A stretch of DNA of 64,000 bases from Mucilaginibacter celer (GTDB taxonomy: Bacteria; Bacteroidota; Bacteroidia; Sphingobacteriales; Sphingobacteriaceae). The stretch spans positions 5,766,001-5,830,000 of the forward strand of contig NZ_CP032869.1 in NCBI RefSeq assembly GCF_003576455.2, written 5' to 3'. The notes under the pieces are model-generated. The model was not told where the DNA came from. It did no database searches and worked only from the letters and a program-made list of their open reading frames with translations. Positions 1 to 8,783 of the stretch are shown here, piece by piece. The translations under genes were made by a program, and so were the position numbers. Positions within the stretch are counted from its first letter, which is position 1; the number at the start of each line of letters is the position of its first letter.

Positions 1-1
1 C

Positions 2-193
2 TTTCAATCTTATTGCATTGACCCAACTATGCCCCATGGATCAGTTATGGTTAAAGTGGCAAGCGGCTGGACACTGGCCGGCAGCAACCGCACTTTGGTA
101 GCTCCCGCAGACGGTGTATTGCAATTTGCAGTGAACGACTCGGATGCGGCCAATAACCAGGGATATTTTGATATAGTTATTACTGTTGAATAA
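2..193 (+). CDS. C-terminal end of a secreted lectin-like protein (5' end outside window)
   Basis: An open frame enters from the left edge and stops at 191-193, giving 63 residues. The tail contains NDSDAANNQGYFDI followed by VITVE. This resembles the last strands of calcium-dependent jelly-roll sugar-binding domains of the LecA/PA-IL type, where an Asn-Asp-rich loop binds calcium and the sugar. That assignment is by pattern only, because the rest of the protein is outside the window. A strong hairpin follows at once, so this is the end of its transcript. Confidence 0.6.
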   Translation, partial: FQSYCIDPTMPHGSVMVKVASGWTLAGSNRTLVAPADGVLQFAVNDSDAANNQGYFDIVITVE

Positions 194-238
194 TTTACAA
201 AGGAGCCCGGTACAATTGCCGGGCTCCTTTGTAAATTA
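191..238 (+). terminator. Long perfect hairpin terminator
   Basis: Arms 191-210 and 219-238 are perfectly complementary over 20 bases around an 8-base loop. The GC-rich core is AGGAGCCCGG/CCGGGCTCCT, flanked by AT tails. The stop codon of the preceding gene forms the first bases of the stem. The symmetry means it could work in both directions, also for the minus-strand gene ending at 288. Confidence 0.85.
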
Positions 239-287
239 TAGCATACTAATAAACTGCCATTCGGTCTCTTATAAAATCTATTAAGAG

Positions 288-545
288 CTACGCTCCCGCG
301 GACTTCCGCTCTTCGCCGCCGTAAATTTTTATGGCTTTGCTCAGCAATTCTTCGGCAATATGGTATTGGGCGGGGCAATGGTCTTTATCCATTATTTTAA
401 AGTCGCCATCCTCATTTTTTTGCATGTGGAAACGGTGGGTGACGCCTTCATGCTGCACATATACCTGGAATAACCTTACCTCGCGCACATGCATGGTTAC
501 AAAATCAAACTCGGCTCCCTCTGCTTCAACCTTAAAATTTTTCAT
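288..545 (-). CDS. Small conserved hypothetical protein (85 aa)
   Basis: Encodes an 85-residue soluble protein starting MKNFKVEAEGAEFDFVTMHV. The sequence has alternating strand-like patterns and no signal peptide or membrane segment. Features include HEGVTHRFHMQKNEDGDF and a C-terminal helix with IAEELLSKAIKIYGG. I do not recognise a family with a known function. Composition and codon use match the neighbours, so it is probably a real gene, transcribed alone and divergently from the lipoprotein gene at 681. Confidence 0.65.
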   Translation of the reverse strand: MKNFKVEAEGAEFDFVTMHVREVRLFQVYVQHEGVTHRFHMQKNEDGDFKIMDKDHCPAQYHIAEELLSKAIKIYGGEERKSAGA

Positions 546-680
546 GATGCAAACTTAAATACTTCTGTGTGTATTAAATGGCTGTTGTTAAAAACATCAA
601 CGCAAAATCAATTAAGCAACCGGCAACCCTTTGTATGTAGTTTTTCATTATTTTCGCCCAACCTTAATCACAAATTATTT

Positions 681-1175
681 ATGCGGATCAAGCTTCTTAC
701 TATTCTATCTGTCGCGTTACTTTTTACCGCCTGTAAAAAAGAGGATGGCAAAGCCCATATTATTGTAAATGTAAAATCGGGCAGTGCGCCGATACCAAAC
801 GTTTACGTTTCTTTATTAACCGATGAGCACCGGATTTATTGGTCGGCCGATTCGGTATCGGCCAAGGCGGATAATAACGGCCGGCTTCAGTTTGATGTAG
901 TCCCCGGCAAAACCTATTATCTTTCTCATCAATCCTATAAATGGACGCTCGATCCGGCAAACGGTTCATACATGCTCATCGGTAAATTTGATTCGCAGCA
1001 CGATATCGACTATTCGCCGGCGCAAACCCCTCCCGGTACGGTTGGCGGAAACAAGTACCAGGACATTAACGTTGACGGTGCCGTTAATCCATGGGATCTG
1101 GTTTTAAAAATTTCGGCCCCGGCTGCGGGGAAAACATTGAACGTAGATTTTCCGATGGTTGTAAAACATCCCTAA
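681..1175 (+). CDS. Secreted lipoprotein with prealbumin/carboxypeptidase-regulatory-like fold
   Basis: The start at 681 gives an N-terminus MRIKLLTILSVALLFTACKK, a clear lipoprotein signal with the lipidated Cys at residue 17. Upstream in-frame codons exist but would bury this signal. The mature part (VNVKSGSAPIPNVYVSLLTD, later NNGRLQFDVVPGKTYYLS) reads like a beta-sandwich of the carboxypeptidase-regulatory or transthyretin type, common on Bacteroidota surface proteins. The function is unknown. It stands alone, 59 bases before the next gene on the same strand. Confidence 0.7.
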   Translation: MRIKLLTILSVALLFTACKKEDGKAHIIVNVKSGSAPIPNVYVSLLTDEHRIYWSADSVSAKADNNGRLQFDVVPGKTYYLSHQSYKWTLDPANGSYMLIGKFDSQHDIDYSPAQTPPGTVGGNKYQDINVDGAVNPWDLVLKISAPAAGKTLNVDFPMVVKHP

Positions 1176-1234
1176 TATCCTAACTTAGCCCAAATCTTAC
1201 AGCGAAATATCAAAAAATTCAGATCTGTAATGTT

Positions 1235-1846
1235 ATGGATATAACAAGTATTATCATCATTACCATTATTGTTTTCATTGTGGCTTTCGCCGCGTTCAGG
1301 CTGTTTGATGTTAAAAAGAAAAAGCAGAAACTGGAACTGGAGCGTTCGGCCAGGATTTTACCGCTTTATAATAAAACGGAAAGCCGTGCTGGCCTTACTG
1401 CCGAAGATGTGTTACCCTTTGCCCAAAACCCGCTTACCCGCTATGATACTTTTTTGTATTTGAAAGAACTTATGTTATTGGATCTTTTTCCGGAAGAATA
1501 TTTTACGCTGATAAAAGGCGCTGAAAGCTCGCTTGCCGTTTGGTTGGAGTTCCCAACCGAACTGGATGCATGTCCGGATGAAATTGAGCATGTTAAAAGA
1601 GTTACCATAGATTTTGACGGGCGCAATAATTTTATCCATTACGAGGTGTTTAAATACCGGGTTTACGCACCTCATTGGGCCAACGGCAACTGGATACTGG
1701 GCGTTGTAGGCCCGTTTTTTGACGATAGCCAACCTTATGATTTTCCCGGGGCTACCTTTAGCCGGGTAAGCAGTACGGTTGATTCCACCTCGCCGGAAGA
1801 AGAGGTTATGTGGGTGCATAAAAACATAGCGATGCGGAGGCCGTAA
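1235..1846 (+). CDS. Membrane-anchored hypothetical protein (203 aa)
   Basis: Residues about 4-24 (ITSIIIITIIVFIVAFAAFRLF) form one membrane segment, followed by a basic stretch KKKKQK that should stay in the cytoplasm. The remaining 170 residues form a soluble, acidic domain rich in aromatic residues, with LFPEEYFTLIKGAESSLAVW in the middle. I recognise no known family. The codon use resembles its neighbours. It may be co-transcribed with the lipoprotein gene upstream, but no shared function can be read from the sequence. Confidence 0.65.
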   Translation: MDITSIIIITIIVFIVAFAAFRLFDVKKKKQKLELERSARILPLYNKTESRAGLTAEDVLPFAQNPLTRYDTFLYLKELMLLDLFPEEYFTLIKGAESSLAVWLEFPTELDACPDEIEHVKRVTIDFDGRNNFIHYEVFKYRVYAPHWANGNWILGVVGPFFDDSQPYDFPGATFSRVSSTVDSTSPEEEVMWVHKNIAMRRP

Positions 1847-2023
1847 ACTCCTTCAGAAACAACTGTCAATGGGAAACAAATGTGTTTTATGTCATAGCTA
1901 CATTTAAAATCAACGCTTTATCATTTTGTTATATTCTGTTAACACCTCTTTGCAATAAAAAGTGTAATTTTAGGTCTTCTTAGCACGGTTATACTACTGG
2001 TAACAGTAAACTATAATAATTTG

Positions 2024-3532
2024 ATGGGTATGAATGCCATTCACAATAAAGATATTGGGACCAAGCAAAAAGCATTGGCCATTAATCTTAACCCCGAAAT
2101 TTATGGCTCATTTGCCGAAATTGGAGCCGGACAGGACGTAGCAGCCAACTTTTTTAAAGCCGGAGCCTCATCGGGCACCATCGCCAAAACCATGTCGGCT
2201 TACGATATGCTTTTCTCGGATGCCATTTACGGCGTGCAGCAAACCCGCCGCTACGTAAGCGAACCCCGGCTGATGGCCATGCTTGCCCACGAATACGGTT
2301 TGATCATTGAGCGCCTTGGCGCACAGCGCGGCGACACCTCAACGTTTTTTGCTTTTGCAGATACGGTATCGGCACTAAACTACAACAAAACCAACGAAGG
2401 CCATGGCTGGATGGGGGTACGTTTTCAGTTAGAACCTAACGGCCAGTATAATGATGTGGTGATCCACGTTAAACTGTTGGACAACGATAATAACCTGCAG
2501 CAACAGGCCGTAGGCATATTGGGTGTAAACCTGATGTACGCCTGTTTTTATTATAACGAGATTCCGCCGGTTTTCCTGCTTTCGCTAATGGACAACCTCT
2601 CGCGCGACAGGATCCAGATTGATATGATCCGCTTTGAGGGGCCAAACTTTACCAAGGTTGATAACCGCCTGATGAGCCTTCACCTGGTAAAATACGGCTT
2701 TTCGGATGCAGCACTGTTCGGGCCCGATGGAGAAAACATGCAGCCATCTGAAGCCCTGTATAAAAAACACATTGTGGTGGTGCGCGGCCGTTTCCGCCCG
2801 GTTATCAACGTGCACATGGATATGTTGAACACCGGCGTTAAACAATTTTTACAGGAAGCCGATGTTGATAAAGATAACGTAGTGGTACTTACCGAGCTCA
2901 CCCTGCAGGCCCTGAAAGAACGCAACGCCGATATCAATGCCGATATTGACGAGAAGGATTTTCTTGACCGGGTGGATATTCTTTGCTCCTTGGGCCAAAC
3001 GGTAATGATCTCCAACTTTCACGAGTATTATAAGCTGGTGGCCTATCTTTCAAAAATCACCAAACTTAAAATGGGCGTGGTACTGGGCTTCCCTAACCTT
3101 GAGTATATCTTTTCGGAAGAGCATTATAAAGACTTGCCCGGCGGAATTCTCGAATCGTTCGCCACGCTGTTTAGCCGTAAGGTGAAGCTGTTTATTTACC
3201 CTACCCTGCGCGATGGCGTGATCTGGAACTGTTTACGTTTTTACCTGCCCGCACATTTGATTGATTTGTACCGCTACCTGATAGCCAACAATAAAATTGA
3301 GGATATCAGGCATTATAACGAAAGCAACCTGAACGTTGATACCGATAATGTACTACAGCTAATTAAACAGGGAGCAGGCGATTGGGAACAATTTGTACCT
3401 GCAGAAGTAGCCACCATTATTAAAGAGCGCTGCCTGTTTGGTTACGCCTGCGAATCGCCCGAGGTTTTAGCACAACAAAAGCTGGCTGCCGAAAAAGAAG
3501 CCGATCCGAGGACGGAGATTGATATTGCTTAA
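2024..3532 (+). CDS. Large conserved cytosolic protein of unknown function
   Basis: About 500 residues, soluble, with no signal peptide or membrane segment. The start could be ATG at 2024 or 2030; a TTG at 2021 is also in frame. The segment KALAINLNPEIYGSFAEIGA near the N-terminus, followed by GASSGTIAKTMSAYDM, marks a strongly conserved family seen in Bacteroidota and some other bacteria. Database names for such proteins (TonB receptor, nicotinate-nucleotide adenylyltransferase) do not fit what I see: there is no barrel, plug or nucleotidyltransferase HxGH motif. I leave the function open. A bidirectional terminator follows. Confidence 0.75.
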   Translation: MGMNAIHNKDIGTKQKALAINLNPEIYGSFAEIGAGQDVAANFFKAGASSGTIAKTMSAYDMLFSDAIYGVQQTRRYVSEPRLMAMLAHEYGLIIERLGAQRGDTSTFFAFADTVSALNYNKTNEGHGWMGVRFQLEPNGQYNDVVIHVKLLDNDNNLQQQAVGILGVNLMYACFYYNEIPPVFLLSLMDNLSRDRIQIDMIRFEGPNFTKVDNRLMSLHLVKYGFSDAALFGPDGENMQPSEALYKKHIVVVRGRFRPVINVHMDMLNTGVKQFLQEADVDKDNVVVLTELTLQALKERNADINADIDEKDFLDRVDILCSLGQTVMISNFHEYYKLVAYLSKITKLKMGVVLGFPNLEYIFSEEHYKDLPGGILESFATLFSRKVKLFIYPTLRDGVIWNCLRFYLPAHLIDLYRYLIANNKIEDIRHYNESNLNVDTDNVLQLIKQGAGDWEQFVPAEVATIIKERCLFGYACESPEVLAQQKLAAEKEADPRTEIDIA

Positions 3533-3547
3533 TTTTTTGATTAAAAA

Positions 3548-3583
3548 AAACGGCGTGATGAGGGTAAATTCGTCACGCCGTTT
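3548..3583. terminator. Bidirectional terminator between convergent genes
   Basis: Arms AAACGGCGTGA (3548-3558) and TCACGCCGTTT (3573-3583) pair perfectly over 11 bases around a 14-base loop. A run of A lies before the stem and T-rich sequence after it, so the hairpin can end both the plus-strand gene stopping at 3532 and the minus-strand gene stopping at 3607. Confidence 0.85.
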
Positions 3584-3606
3584 CTGTTTACTGTCATTAA
3601 ACATTA

Positions 3607-4604
3607 TCAGAGCTTAAAACGGTAGCCCAGTTTTAGCGATAAAGCATCCTGTATTAGCCTATGGCTGTAATTATCGTACTTCGCACCAATATCCAACCCA
3701 TTACGAAGTTTAAAACCCAATGATGGCGTATAAACAAACGAAGTATTCCGGTTAGATGCAAAAGCGACACCCGCTTCGCCACCGAGGTAAAACACATCCC
3801 CCAAAAATGCCCTTAAACCTGCTTTAACAGGTACTATGTTACGTACGGTAAGGTTGTTGTTATAATAAATATTGCCATTGCCATCCATTAAGCCATAGGT
3901 TGAAAGATACTGCCGGTTCATATGCGTAAACCCTGCCGAAAAGGTAGCCATCAGGTTATTCGTTACGGGTTGATAAAGGGCAATATCGCCACCCAATATT
4001 TTATTATTTGATGAGTTAACATCAACGCCGGGATTAATACTGATGCCTATCTCTGTATCACTATTATTTACCGAACACCCTGCTTTCTTGTGCACAGCCA
4101 TTTTTACGGCGCTAAAGCCGTAAGCCAGACGTAAACCAAGTGTTTTAGTAGCTTTATCTTTAGTATAATCCTCATACTTCAGGCTTAGGTCGATGCCGTT
4201 TTTAAAGGCCATGCCTACCGAGGGCCCCATACAAAAGATGTTCCCCATTGTTCAAAGGCAAACCCGGCACCGGCCTCGCCGCCCAAATAGAGGTTATCGC
4301 CTACAAAATATTTTACGCCCAGTTTTATGGGAATTACGTTGTAGGGGCTGGCATATTGGCTGTAACCGGCAAAATGATCTTTCTCAAAAAAGTGACTAAA
4401 GCCGGTAGTCAATGTTCCGGAAATCTGAGGGTTAAAATCTTTTTGAATATGAATATCGCCGCCAAGGGCATATTTAAAAGCATCAGATGTTGTTATGCCG
4501 GCATCAATACCAAAGCCAACCCGCCAACTGCTATTATTACTTTGCGCGTTTGCCATGGTTGCCGAAAGAATGATCAGGATAAATAATGAAAATAGATGTT
4601 TCAT
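3607..4604 (-). pseudogene. Outer-membrane protein with two tandem beta-barrel modules, broken by a frameshift
   Basis: Two overlapping frames form one protein. The first (4604 down to 4215) starts with the signal peptide MKHLFSLFILIILSATMANA and runs to GTSFVWGP before a stop. The second frame continues with PSVGMAFKNGIDLSLKYEDY and ends in LGYRFKL. The shift lies in the GGGCCCC run at 4222-4228, where one base appears to be missing. The two halves are homologous: both contain GGDI, an LGGEAG loop, GTSFVW or NTSFVY, and a closing strand (LGLRLAYGF or LKLGYRFKL). So it encoded two copies of a small barrel. The break may be a true mutation or a sequencing error. Confidence 0.8.
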
Positions 4605-4636
4605 GTGGTGTAATAATTTTAGATGATCTAACAGGT

Positions 4637-4807
4637 TTAATCAACATGAAGGAGATCAACCGCTTTTTTAATGATGAAGCCACTCAGCGCGAATACCAGC
4701 AGCGCCACCAGTTGCCAGCTTTTAAGCAGGCAGGAGATATAAACGCCGGTAAGCAAAACACTGAAAACCGATAGCAGGACAATTTTAAGCAGGCGAAACC
4801 TCTTCAT
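4637..4807 (-). CDS. Small membrane protein, 56 aa, two predicted membrane helices
   Basis: Reading the minus strand from ATG at 4807 to TAA at 4637 gives 56 residues: MKRFRLLKIVLLSVFSVLLT, then GVYISCLLKSWQLVALLVFA, then LSGFIIKKAVDLLHVD. The pattern is a positive N-terminus followed by two hydrophobic helices with Lys/Trp between, typical of small inner-membrane proteins. It lies between two outer-membrane protein genes on the same strand and fills an otherwise empty gap. It is too short for usual length filters. No family is recognised and no clear ribosome-binding site is seen. Confidence 0.5.
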   Translation of the reverse strand: MKRFRLLKIVLLSVFSVLLTGVYISCLLKSWQLVALLVFALSGFIIKKAVDLLHVD

Positions 4808-4898
4808 TGCTGTTTTTGAGGATGTGACAACAAGACGCCGATTTACCCCTATGCCGGATTATTTTATTCAGAGTTATTTTCAAATTATTATTTCTATC

Positions 4899-7040
4899 CT
4901 ACCTGCTCAACTTAAACCTGTATCCCAGCCTTAAAGCAAATTCTTTGTAGAAAAATCCATAATCTTCAAACTTAAACCCGGCTTCTAAGCCTCCAGCGAA
5001 ACTGAAGCCCGCCCCGGCAGAGATCATTGCAGCATTATAAGCCCTGTAACGGGGTTTAGTGAAAATATCGAAAGACGAGAAAACCGGCTGATTAAACAGT
5101 CCGAAAGCTATGCCAACATCGCCCGAAATATAAAAAGCGGTGCCTGTGCGTAGCCGAACGCCAAACTTAAGCGGTATCATCCGGCGCGATACATCGTAGA
5201 TATTTACACTATCGTTGCCGAAAAACGGTTGGAATCCCTTATCAACCGGGAACGATGTAAAACCTGTAGTAATCACTCCCGAAAGATGCTCACCCAGATC
5301 GCGCTGAACAAATAACTCCGCACCGTAAACTTTGGTGTAGGGGTTGTCCCAGCCAAGTCCCACTGTAATTGCAGCACCTAAATACCAGGCGCGGCTATTA
5401 TCAACAACCTTTTTCATCGGTTTAAAAACCGAATTAAAAGCCAGACCAGCCTCCCATCCTATCCAGCTACGGGTTTGGTGTCCGTTGTCGGCAGGCTGGT
5501 CTGGGTAATCAGGAACATGGGTGATGTTTTTATAGCCATCCAGGTGAAATGAGCCGCTGTGGTTATAGCTGTGAAATACAGGTCCGGCCAATAGGCTAAT
5601 ATGTTTGGATACCTGAAGGTTAAGCAATGTTTTAATTTGGAACCATCTATCATCCCATAAACCGGTATAGGCAAACTGATAAGCAGCCTCGGCCGAAACA
5701 TAAAATTTATCGCTCAGCATAAAATCATGACCTATACCCAGCCCAAAAGAGTGAAGTTTATTTCCAGCAGAGATATTGGTGCCGATGAGCAAATCGCTGT
5801 AAAAACCGTGCCTACCTGTTTTAAGCGAGAGGTTGGTATTGGTAATATCATTAGTAGTTGCCGATAGCCGATAAAACCCATTTCCGATGATATTAAGCAA
5901 GCCAATGCTGGCGCCCATAGAAGTATCGGCAATATTAACGAGACCTATTTGCAAGCCTTTTAATTTATGGGCGCTGTTGTTAAGTGCCGCAAGCTGGATT
6001 CCTGCAACGGTACCATCGCCCTTATTTATAAAACCTGCCAGCTGCATACCACACACAGTATCTAAAGCACGGTTACTCACCCCGGCAAGTTGAATACCGG
6101 TAACCGATCCGCCAACCAAATTAAAAACCGTAGCCACCTGCATATATTTGGCATCCATTTTATTGATGTTGAAAAGGCCGCCAAACTCAAAGCCATTAAC
6201 CCCTGCGGTATATCCTCCGGCTACATTCAACGAAAACTTATTAACCACTTGCGGACTAAACATACCATGCGAGCTCAACCCCGGCGTTAAAGAAACCTGG
6301 AATGGCCTGTGCGCAAAAAAGTCGGGGATGTTTAAACTTTGGATCCGCTGTTTGGCAGATATAAAAAAGCGTCCGATACCGGTGCGCTCTACCCTGTTAT
6401 TCCTTATTATGGTACTGTTATAACCATCCTGGCTAAAACGGCTGCGAACTGATACCGACTGCAAGAAATTAATGGTGGTATCCTGGTAAGCCACCTTGCT
6501 TGCCGTGACACTGATTTGCCCCGGGTTATCTGCCCTGAATTTAATGCGGAAATAGCCGTGCTCATCCGTTAAAACCGAAACCAATTGGGCTTTTACATAA
6601 ACGCTCGCGTTCATGAGGCGCTCGCCGGTTCGTACACTTACCACCAGTCCGCTTACCGAATAGTTGTTGTTATCGTTGGTGATATCGGTATCTAAAAAAG
6701 CCAGTCCGGGTAGTTTTTCGGTGATGATCAGGTAGTTTTGATACTCGCGGATATTGTATTTATCGTGCAAAAGCTTGCTTAAAACCATGCCCACCGTTTG
6801 GTTGGTTACGGCTATACTTACCAAACTATCCTGCGGTAATAACTGCGCTTTGTACGAAAAATGGAATTCGCACCTTTTACTTACCTCCTGCAAAACATCC
6901 GCGAGGGCAACACCTTCGGCGTTTACCGATACCTTTCTGTTAAAAATACTTTGCGCATTTGACCTGCCAGTGCATAACACGAGCAATAGCAAAACAATCA
7001 GGCGACAGGTTTTAGGTACTTTGAAAGCTGTAGATATCAT
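4899..7040 (-). CDS. STN-domain outer-membrane protein with LA_2272-like repeats and C-terminal barrel
   Basis: About 713 residues; ATG at 7040 is preferred over TTG at 7043. In order: a signal peptide to about residue 30; an STN (secretin/TonB short N-terminal) domain around 35-110; a carboxypeptidase-regulatory-like beta-sandwich around 128-200; repeats of the type GIQLAGVSNRA, GMQLAGFINKG, GIQLAALNNSA and GLQIGLVNIAD, like LA_2272 surface repeats; then a C-terminal barrel ending LRLGYRFKLSR, homologous to the two modules of the gene at 3607-4604. There is no TonB plug domain. It follows a sigma/anti-sigma pair by 16 bases, the place normally held by a TonB receptor, so I infer a surface signal receptor for that pair. 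Confidence 0.8.
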   Translation of the reverse strand: MISTAFKVPKTCRLIVLLLLVLCTGRSNAQSIFNRKVSVNAEGVALADVLQEVSKRCEFHFSYKAQLLPQDSLVSIAVTNQTVGMVLSKLLHDKYNIREYQNYLIITEKLPGLAFLDTDITNDNNNYSVSGLVVSVRTGERLMNASVYVKAQLVSVLTDEHGYFRIKFRADNPGQISVTASKVAYQDTTINFLQSVSVRSRFSQDGYNSTIIRNNRVERTGIGRFFISAKQRIQSLNIPDFFAHRPFQVSLTPGLSSHGMFSPQVVNKFSLNVAGGYTAGVNGFEFGGLFNINKMDAKYMQVATVFNLVGGSVTGIQLAGVSNRALDTVCGMQLAGFINKGDGTVAGIQLAALNNSAHKLKGLQIGLVNIADTSMGASIGLLNIIGNGFYRLSATTNDITNTNLSLKTGRHGFYSDLLIGTNISAGNKLHSFGLGIGHDFMLSDKFYVSAEAAYQFAYTGLWDDRWFQIKTLLNLQVSKHISLLAGPVFHSYNHSGSFHLDGYKNITHVPDYPDQPADNGHQTRSWIGWEAGLAFNSVFKPMKKVVDNSRAWYLGAAITVGLGWDNPYTKVYGAELFVQRDLGEHLSGVITTGFTSFPVDKGFQPFFGNDSVNIYDVSRRMIPLKFGVRLRTGTAFYISGDVGIAFGLFNQPVFSSFDIFTKPRYRAYNAAMISAGAGFSFAGGLEAGFKFEDYGFFYKEFALRLGYRFKLSR

Positions 7041-7056
7041 CAAACGGTTTGTGTTT

Positions 7057-8040
7057 TTATTTAAGGATAATCCTATCCTGCTTTTTTTCCACTGTTATAT
7101 TTAACGCCATGGCTATCACATTTAACTTCATATCCAGGCTTTCATCTATATTAAAGCTTCCTGCTATTTGCATGCTGTTTAATTCCCTGCGTGCTATTGC
7201 TATATTAGCTCCATAGGCTTCATTTAATACGGCCACCAGGCGCGACAGCGGGATGTTTTTAAATACCAGATTTTTATCACGATAGTACTGGTATAAATTA
7301 TCCGGATTGTGTTGTTTGGTAAACTTGCCGGTTTGAGGATCAAACACTGCTACTTCGCCGGGCTTAAGCATAATCATCAGGCCATTTACGCTATTGCTTA
7401 TCTGCACCAACCCGGTTTCTACAATAATTTCAACCTTTTCGTTTTTGTTTTTTACATTAAATGATGTACCCATTACTTTTATCGATGCTTTACCTGCGGC
7501 TATAATAAAAGGTTTTGCCTTATTGTGCGCTACGTTAAAAAATGCTTCGCCGCTAACAAGGCTTACCAAACGCTGGTCGCCGGTAAATTTTTCGGGATGA
7601 TTAAACCGGGTGTTTTTATTAAGGGTTACAACTGTACCATCTGATAAGGTATCGATTTTAATGGCGGCTTTGCTTTCAACCTGCACCACAGGGTTGGCGA
7701 ACCGTGTAACCCAGATCCAACCACAAGCCACCATGAAGATAATGGACGCGGCTATTTTCAGCCAGTTAAACCTGCCAGGCATAGGCCCTATTTTAACCTG
7801 TTGTTCTTTTGTTTCGGCAGCGCGTTGTTTTACTTTTTGCAGAGAGGCATGAGCATCTATACCGGTATCCGCCTTAAAATTTTTGCTGCTTTCCCATATC
7901 AGCCTGAATTGCTCAAAACGGCGTTCGTTTTCAGCATCGAGATTACGCCAGCCATCAACATGCAGGGCCTCCTCTGCCGAAACCTCGTTAAGCATATAGC
8001 TAATCAGCAGCTCATCTGTTATATGTAAACGTTGGTTCAT
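7057..8040 (-). CDS. FecR-family anti-sigma factor
   Basis: 327 residues with the usual plan of Bacteroidota FecR proteins: a cytoplasmic sigma-binding part (1-90), one membrane helix near residues 92-110 (WLKIAASIIFMVACGWIWV), a periplasmic FecR domain (LSDGTVVTLNKNTRFNHPEKF and SGEAFFNVAHNKAKPFIIAA) and a C-terminal DUF4974-like domain (NIPLSRLVAVLNEAYGANI). It should hold the sigma factor at the membrane until the STN domain of the downstream protein signals. Its ATG overlaps the sigma gene's stop by four bases, which points to translational coupling. Confidence 0.92.
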   Translation of the reverse strand: MNQRLHITDELLISYMLNEVSAEEALHVDGWRNLDAENERRFEQFRLIWESSKNFKADTGIDAHASLQKVKQRAAETKEQQVKIGPMPGRFNWLKIAASIIFMVACGWIWVTRFANPVVQVESKAAIKIDTLSDGTVVTLNKNTRFNHPEKFTGDQRLVSLVSGEAFFNVAHNKAKPFIIAAGKASIKVMGTSFNVKNKNEKVEIIVETGLVQISNSVNGLMIMLKPGEVAVFDPQTGKFTKQHNPDNLYQYYRDKNLVFKNIPLSRLVAVLNEAYGANIAIARRELNSMQIAGSFNIDESLDMKLNVIAMALNITVEKKQDRIILK

Positions 8041-8588
8041 TTAAATATTTTAATTAAAAAGCAGATCAATAAAGGCAGGTAGTCGGCCAGTTGTTGTCGT
8101 AAACGTTTAAGCGCTTTTACCATCTGGTTATCTACCGTTTTTATGGAGATGCCTAACTGTTCGGCTATCTCGGCATATTTCAATTCGTCAAACCGGCTCA
8201 TCTGGAAAATGGTGCGGCATTGTTCGGGCAGTTCGTTAATGGCTTTGAGCAGCTGCTGCTCAAACTCCCGGTATTGAAGCTTATTTAAAGCATGTTCGGT
8301 ATGGTTATCGGCCTGGTGCATATTACGCTGCTGATATTTTTGTTTAACCTTTTGATGCTTAAAGTAATTCATGCACTCGTTATGTACCGACCGGTACAGG
8401 TAAGCCTTGAGCGATGTATGGATACTTAAAGGTTCATCCCGCTCCAAAATCTTCAAAAAAACATCCTGCACCATTTCGTCCGCATGCGCGCTATCCTCCA
8501 GCAAAGTATAAGCGTAGTGGTGCAGCGCGGCATAGTGCTCCAGGTAAACCCTATCAAACTCGGGTTCATTTACCTTTAAATATAGCAT
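8037..8588 (-). CDS. ECF RNA polymerase sigma-70 factor (FecI-like)
   Basis: Region 2 (YTLLEDSAHADEMVQDVFLK) and region 4 (LPEQCRTIFQMSRFDELKYA, then an HTH with GISIKTVDNQMVKALKRLR) are both present, with the length of a Bacteroidota ECF sigma factor. I start at the ATG at 8588 (MLYLKVNEPEFDRVYLEHY); a TTG at 8621 would add 11 residues. It heads a minus-strand operon with FecR and the STN protein, and likely also with the barrel genes beyond. Such sigma factors usually drive their own surface-protein operon. Confidence 0.92.
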   Translation of the reverse strand: MLYLKVNEPEFDRVYLEHYAALHHYAYTLLEDSAHADEMVQDVFLKILERDEPLSIHTSLKAYLYRSVHNECMNYFKHQKVKQKYQQRNMHQADNHTEHALNKLQYREFEQQLLKAINELPEQCRTIFQMSRFDELKYAEIAEQLGISIKTVDNQMVKALKRLRQQLADYLPLLICFLIKIFK

Positions 8589-8730
8589 AAACGGACTTGT
8601 ATTGGTATTATCCTGTTGCAAATGCTGATGTTAATTGTGCTATTTTAAACATTTATTAACGGGGAGACAACAAGATTGGAGCTTACCCCTATGCGGAAGG
8701 AAAGATTTTTTGAGCGTTTTTAAAAAAGAA

Positions 8731-8761
8731 AGGCCGATACATCATATTGATGCACCGGCCT
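8731..8761 (-). terminator. Rho-independent terminator
   Basis: Arms 8731-8744 (AGGCCGATACATCA) and 8748-8761 pair at 12 of 14 positions around a three-base loop. On the minus strand the stem is followed by a T-rich run (the complement of TAAAAAAGAA). It lies 23 bases after the stop of the gene at 8784. Confidence 0.75.
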
Positions 8762-8783
8762 CCTACAATTATTAAGATTTTAT

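Noticed and set aside
489..680. Extended start of the lipoprotein gene at 489
   Set aside because: The extension would put the lipoprotein signal MRIKLLTILSVALLFTACKK inside the chain and runs across the start region of the minus-strand gene at 288-545.
2024..3532. TonB-dependent receptor or nicotinate-nucleotide adenylyltransferase
   Set aside because: There is no signal peptide, plug or barrel, and no HxGH nucleotidyltransferase motif; these names are likely carried over from database errors.
5459..6423. Several frames opposite or across the STN gene
   Set aside because: They lie within a long well-supported coding frame, have unusual composition and no recognisable domain; they are shadows.
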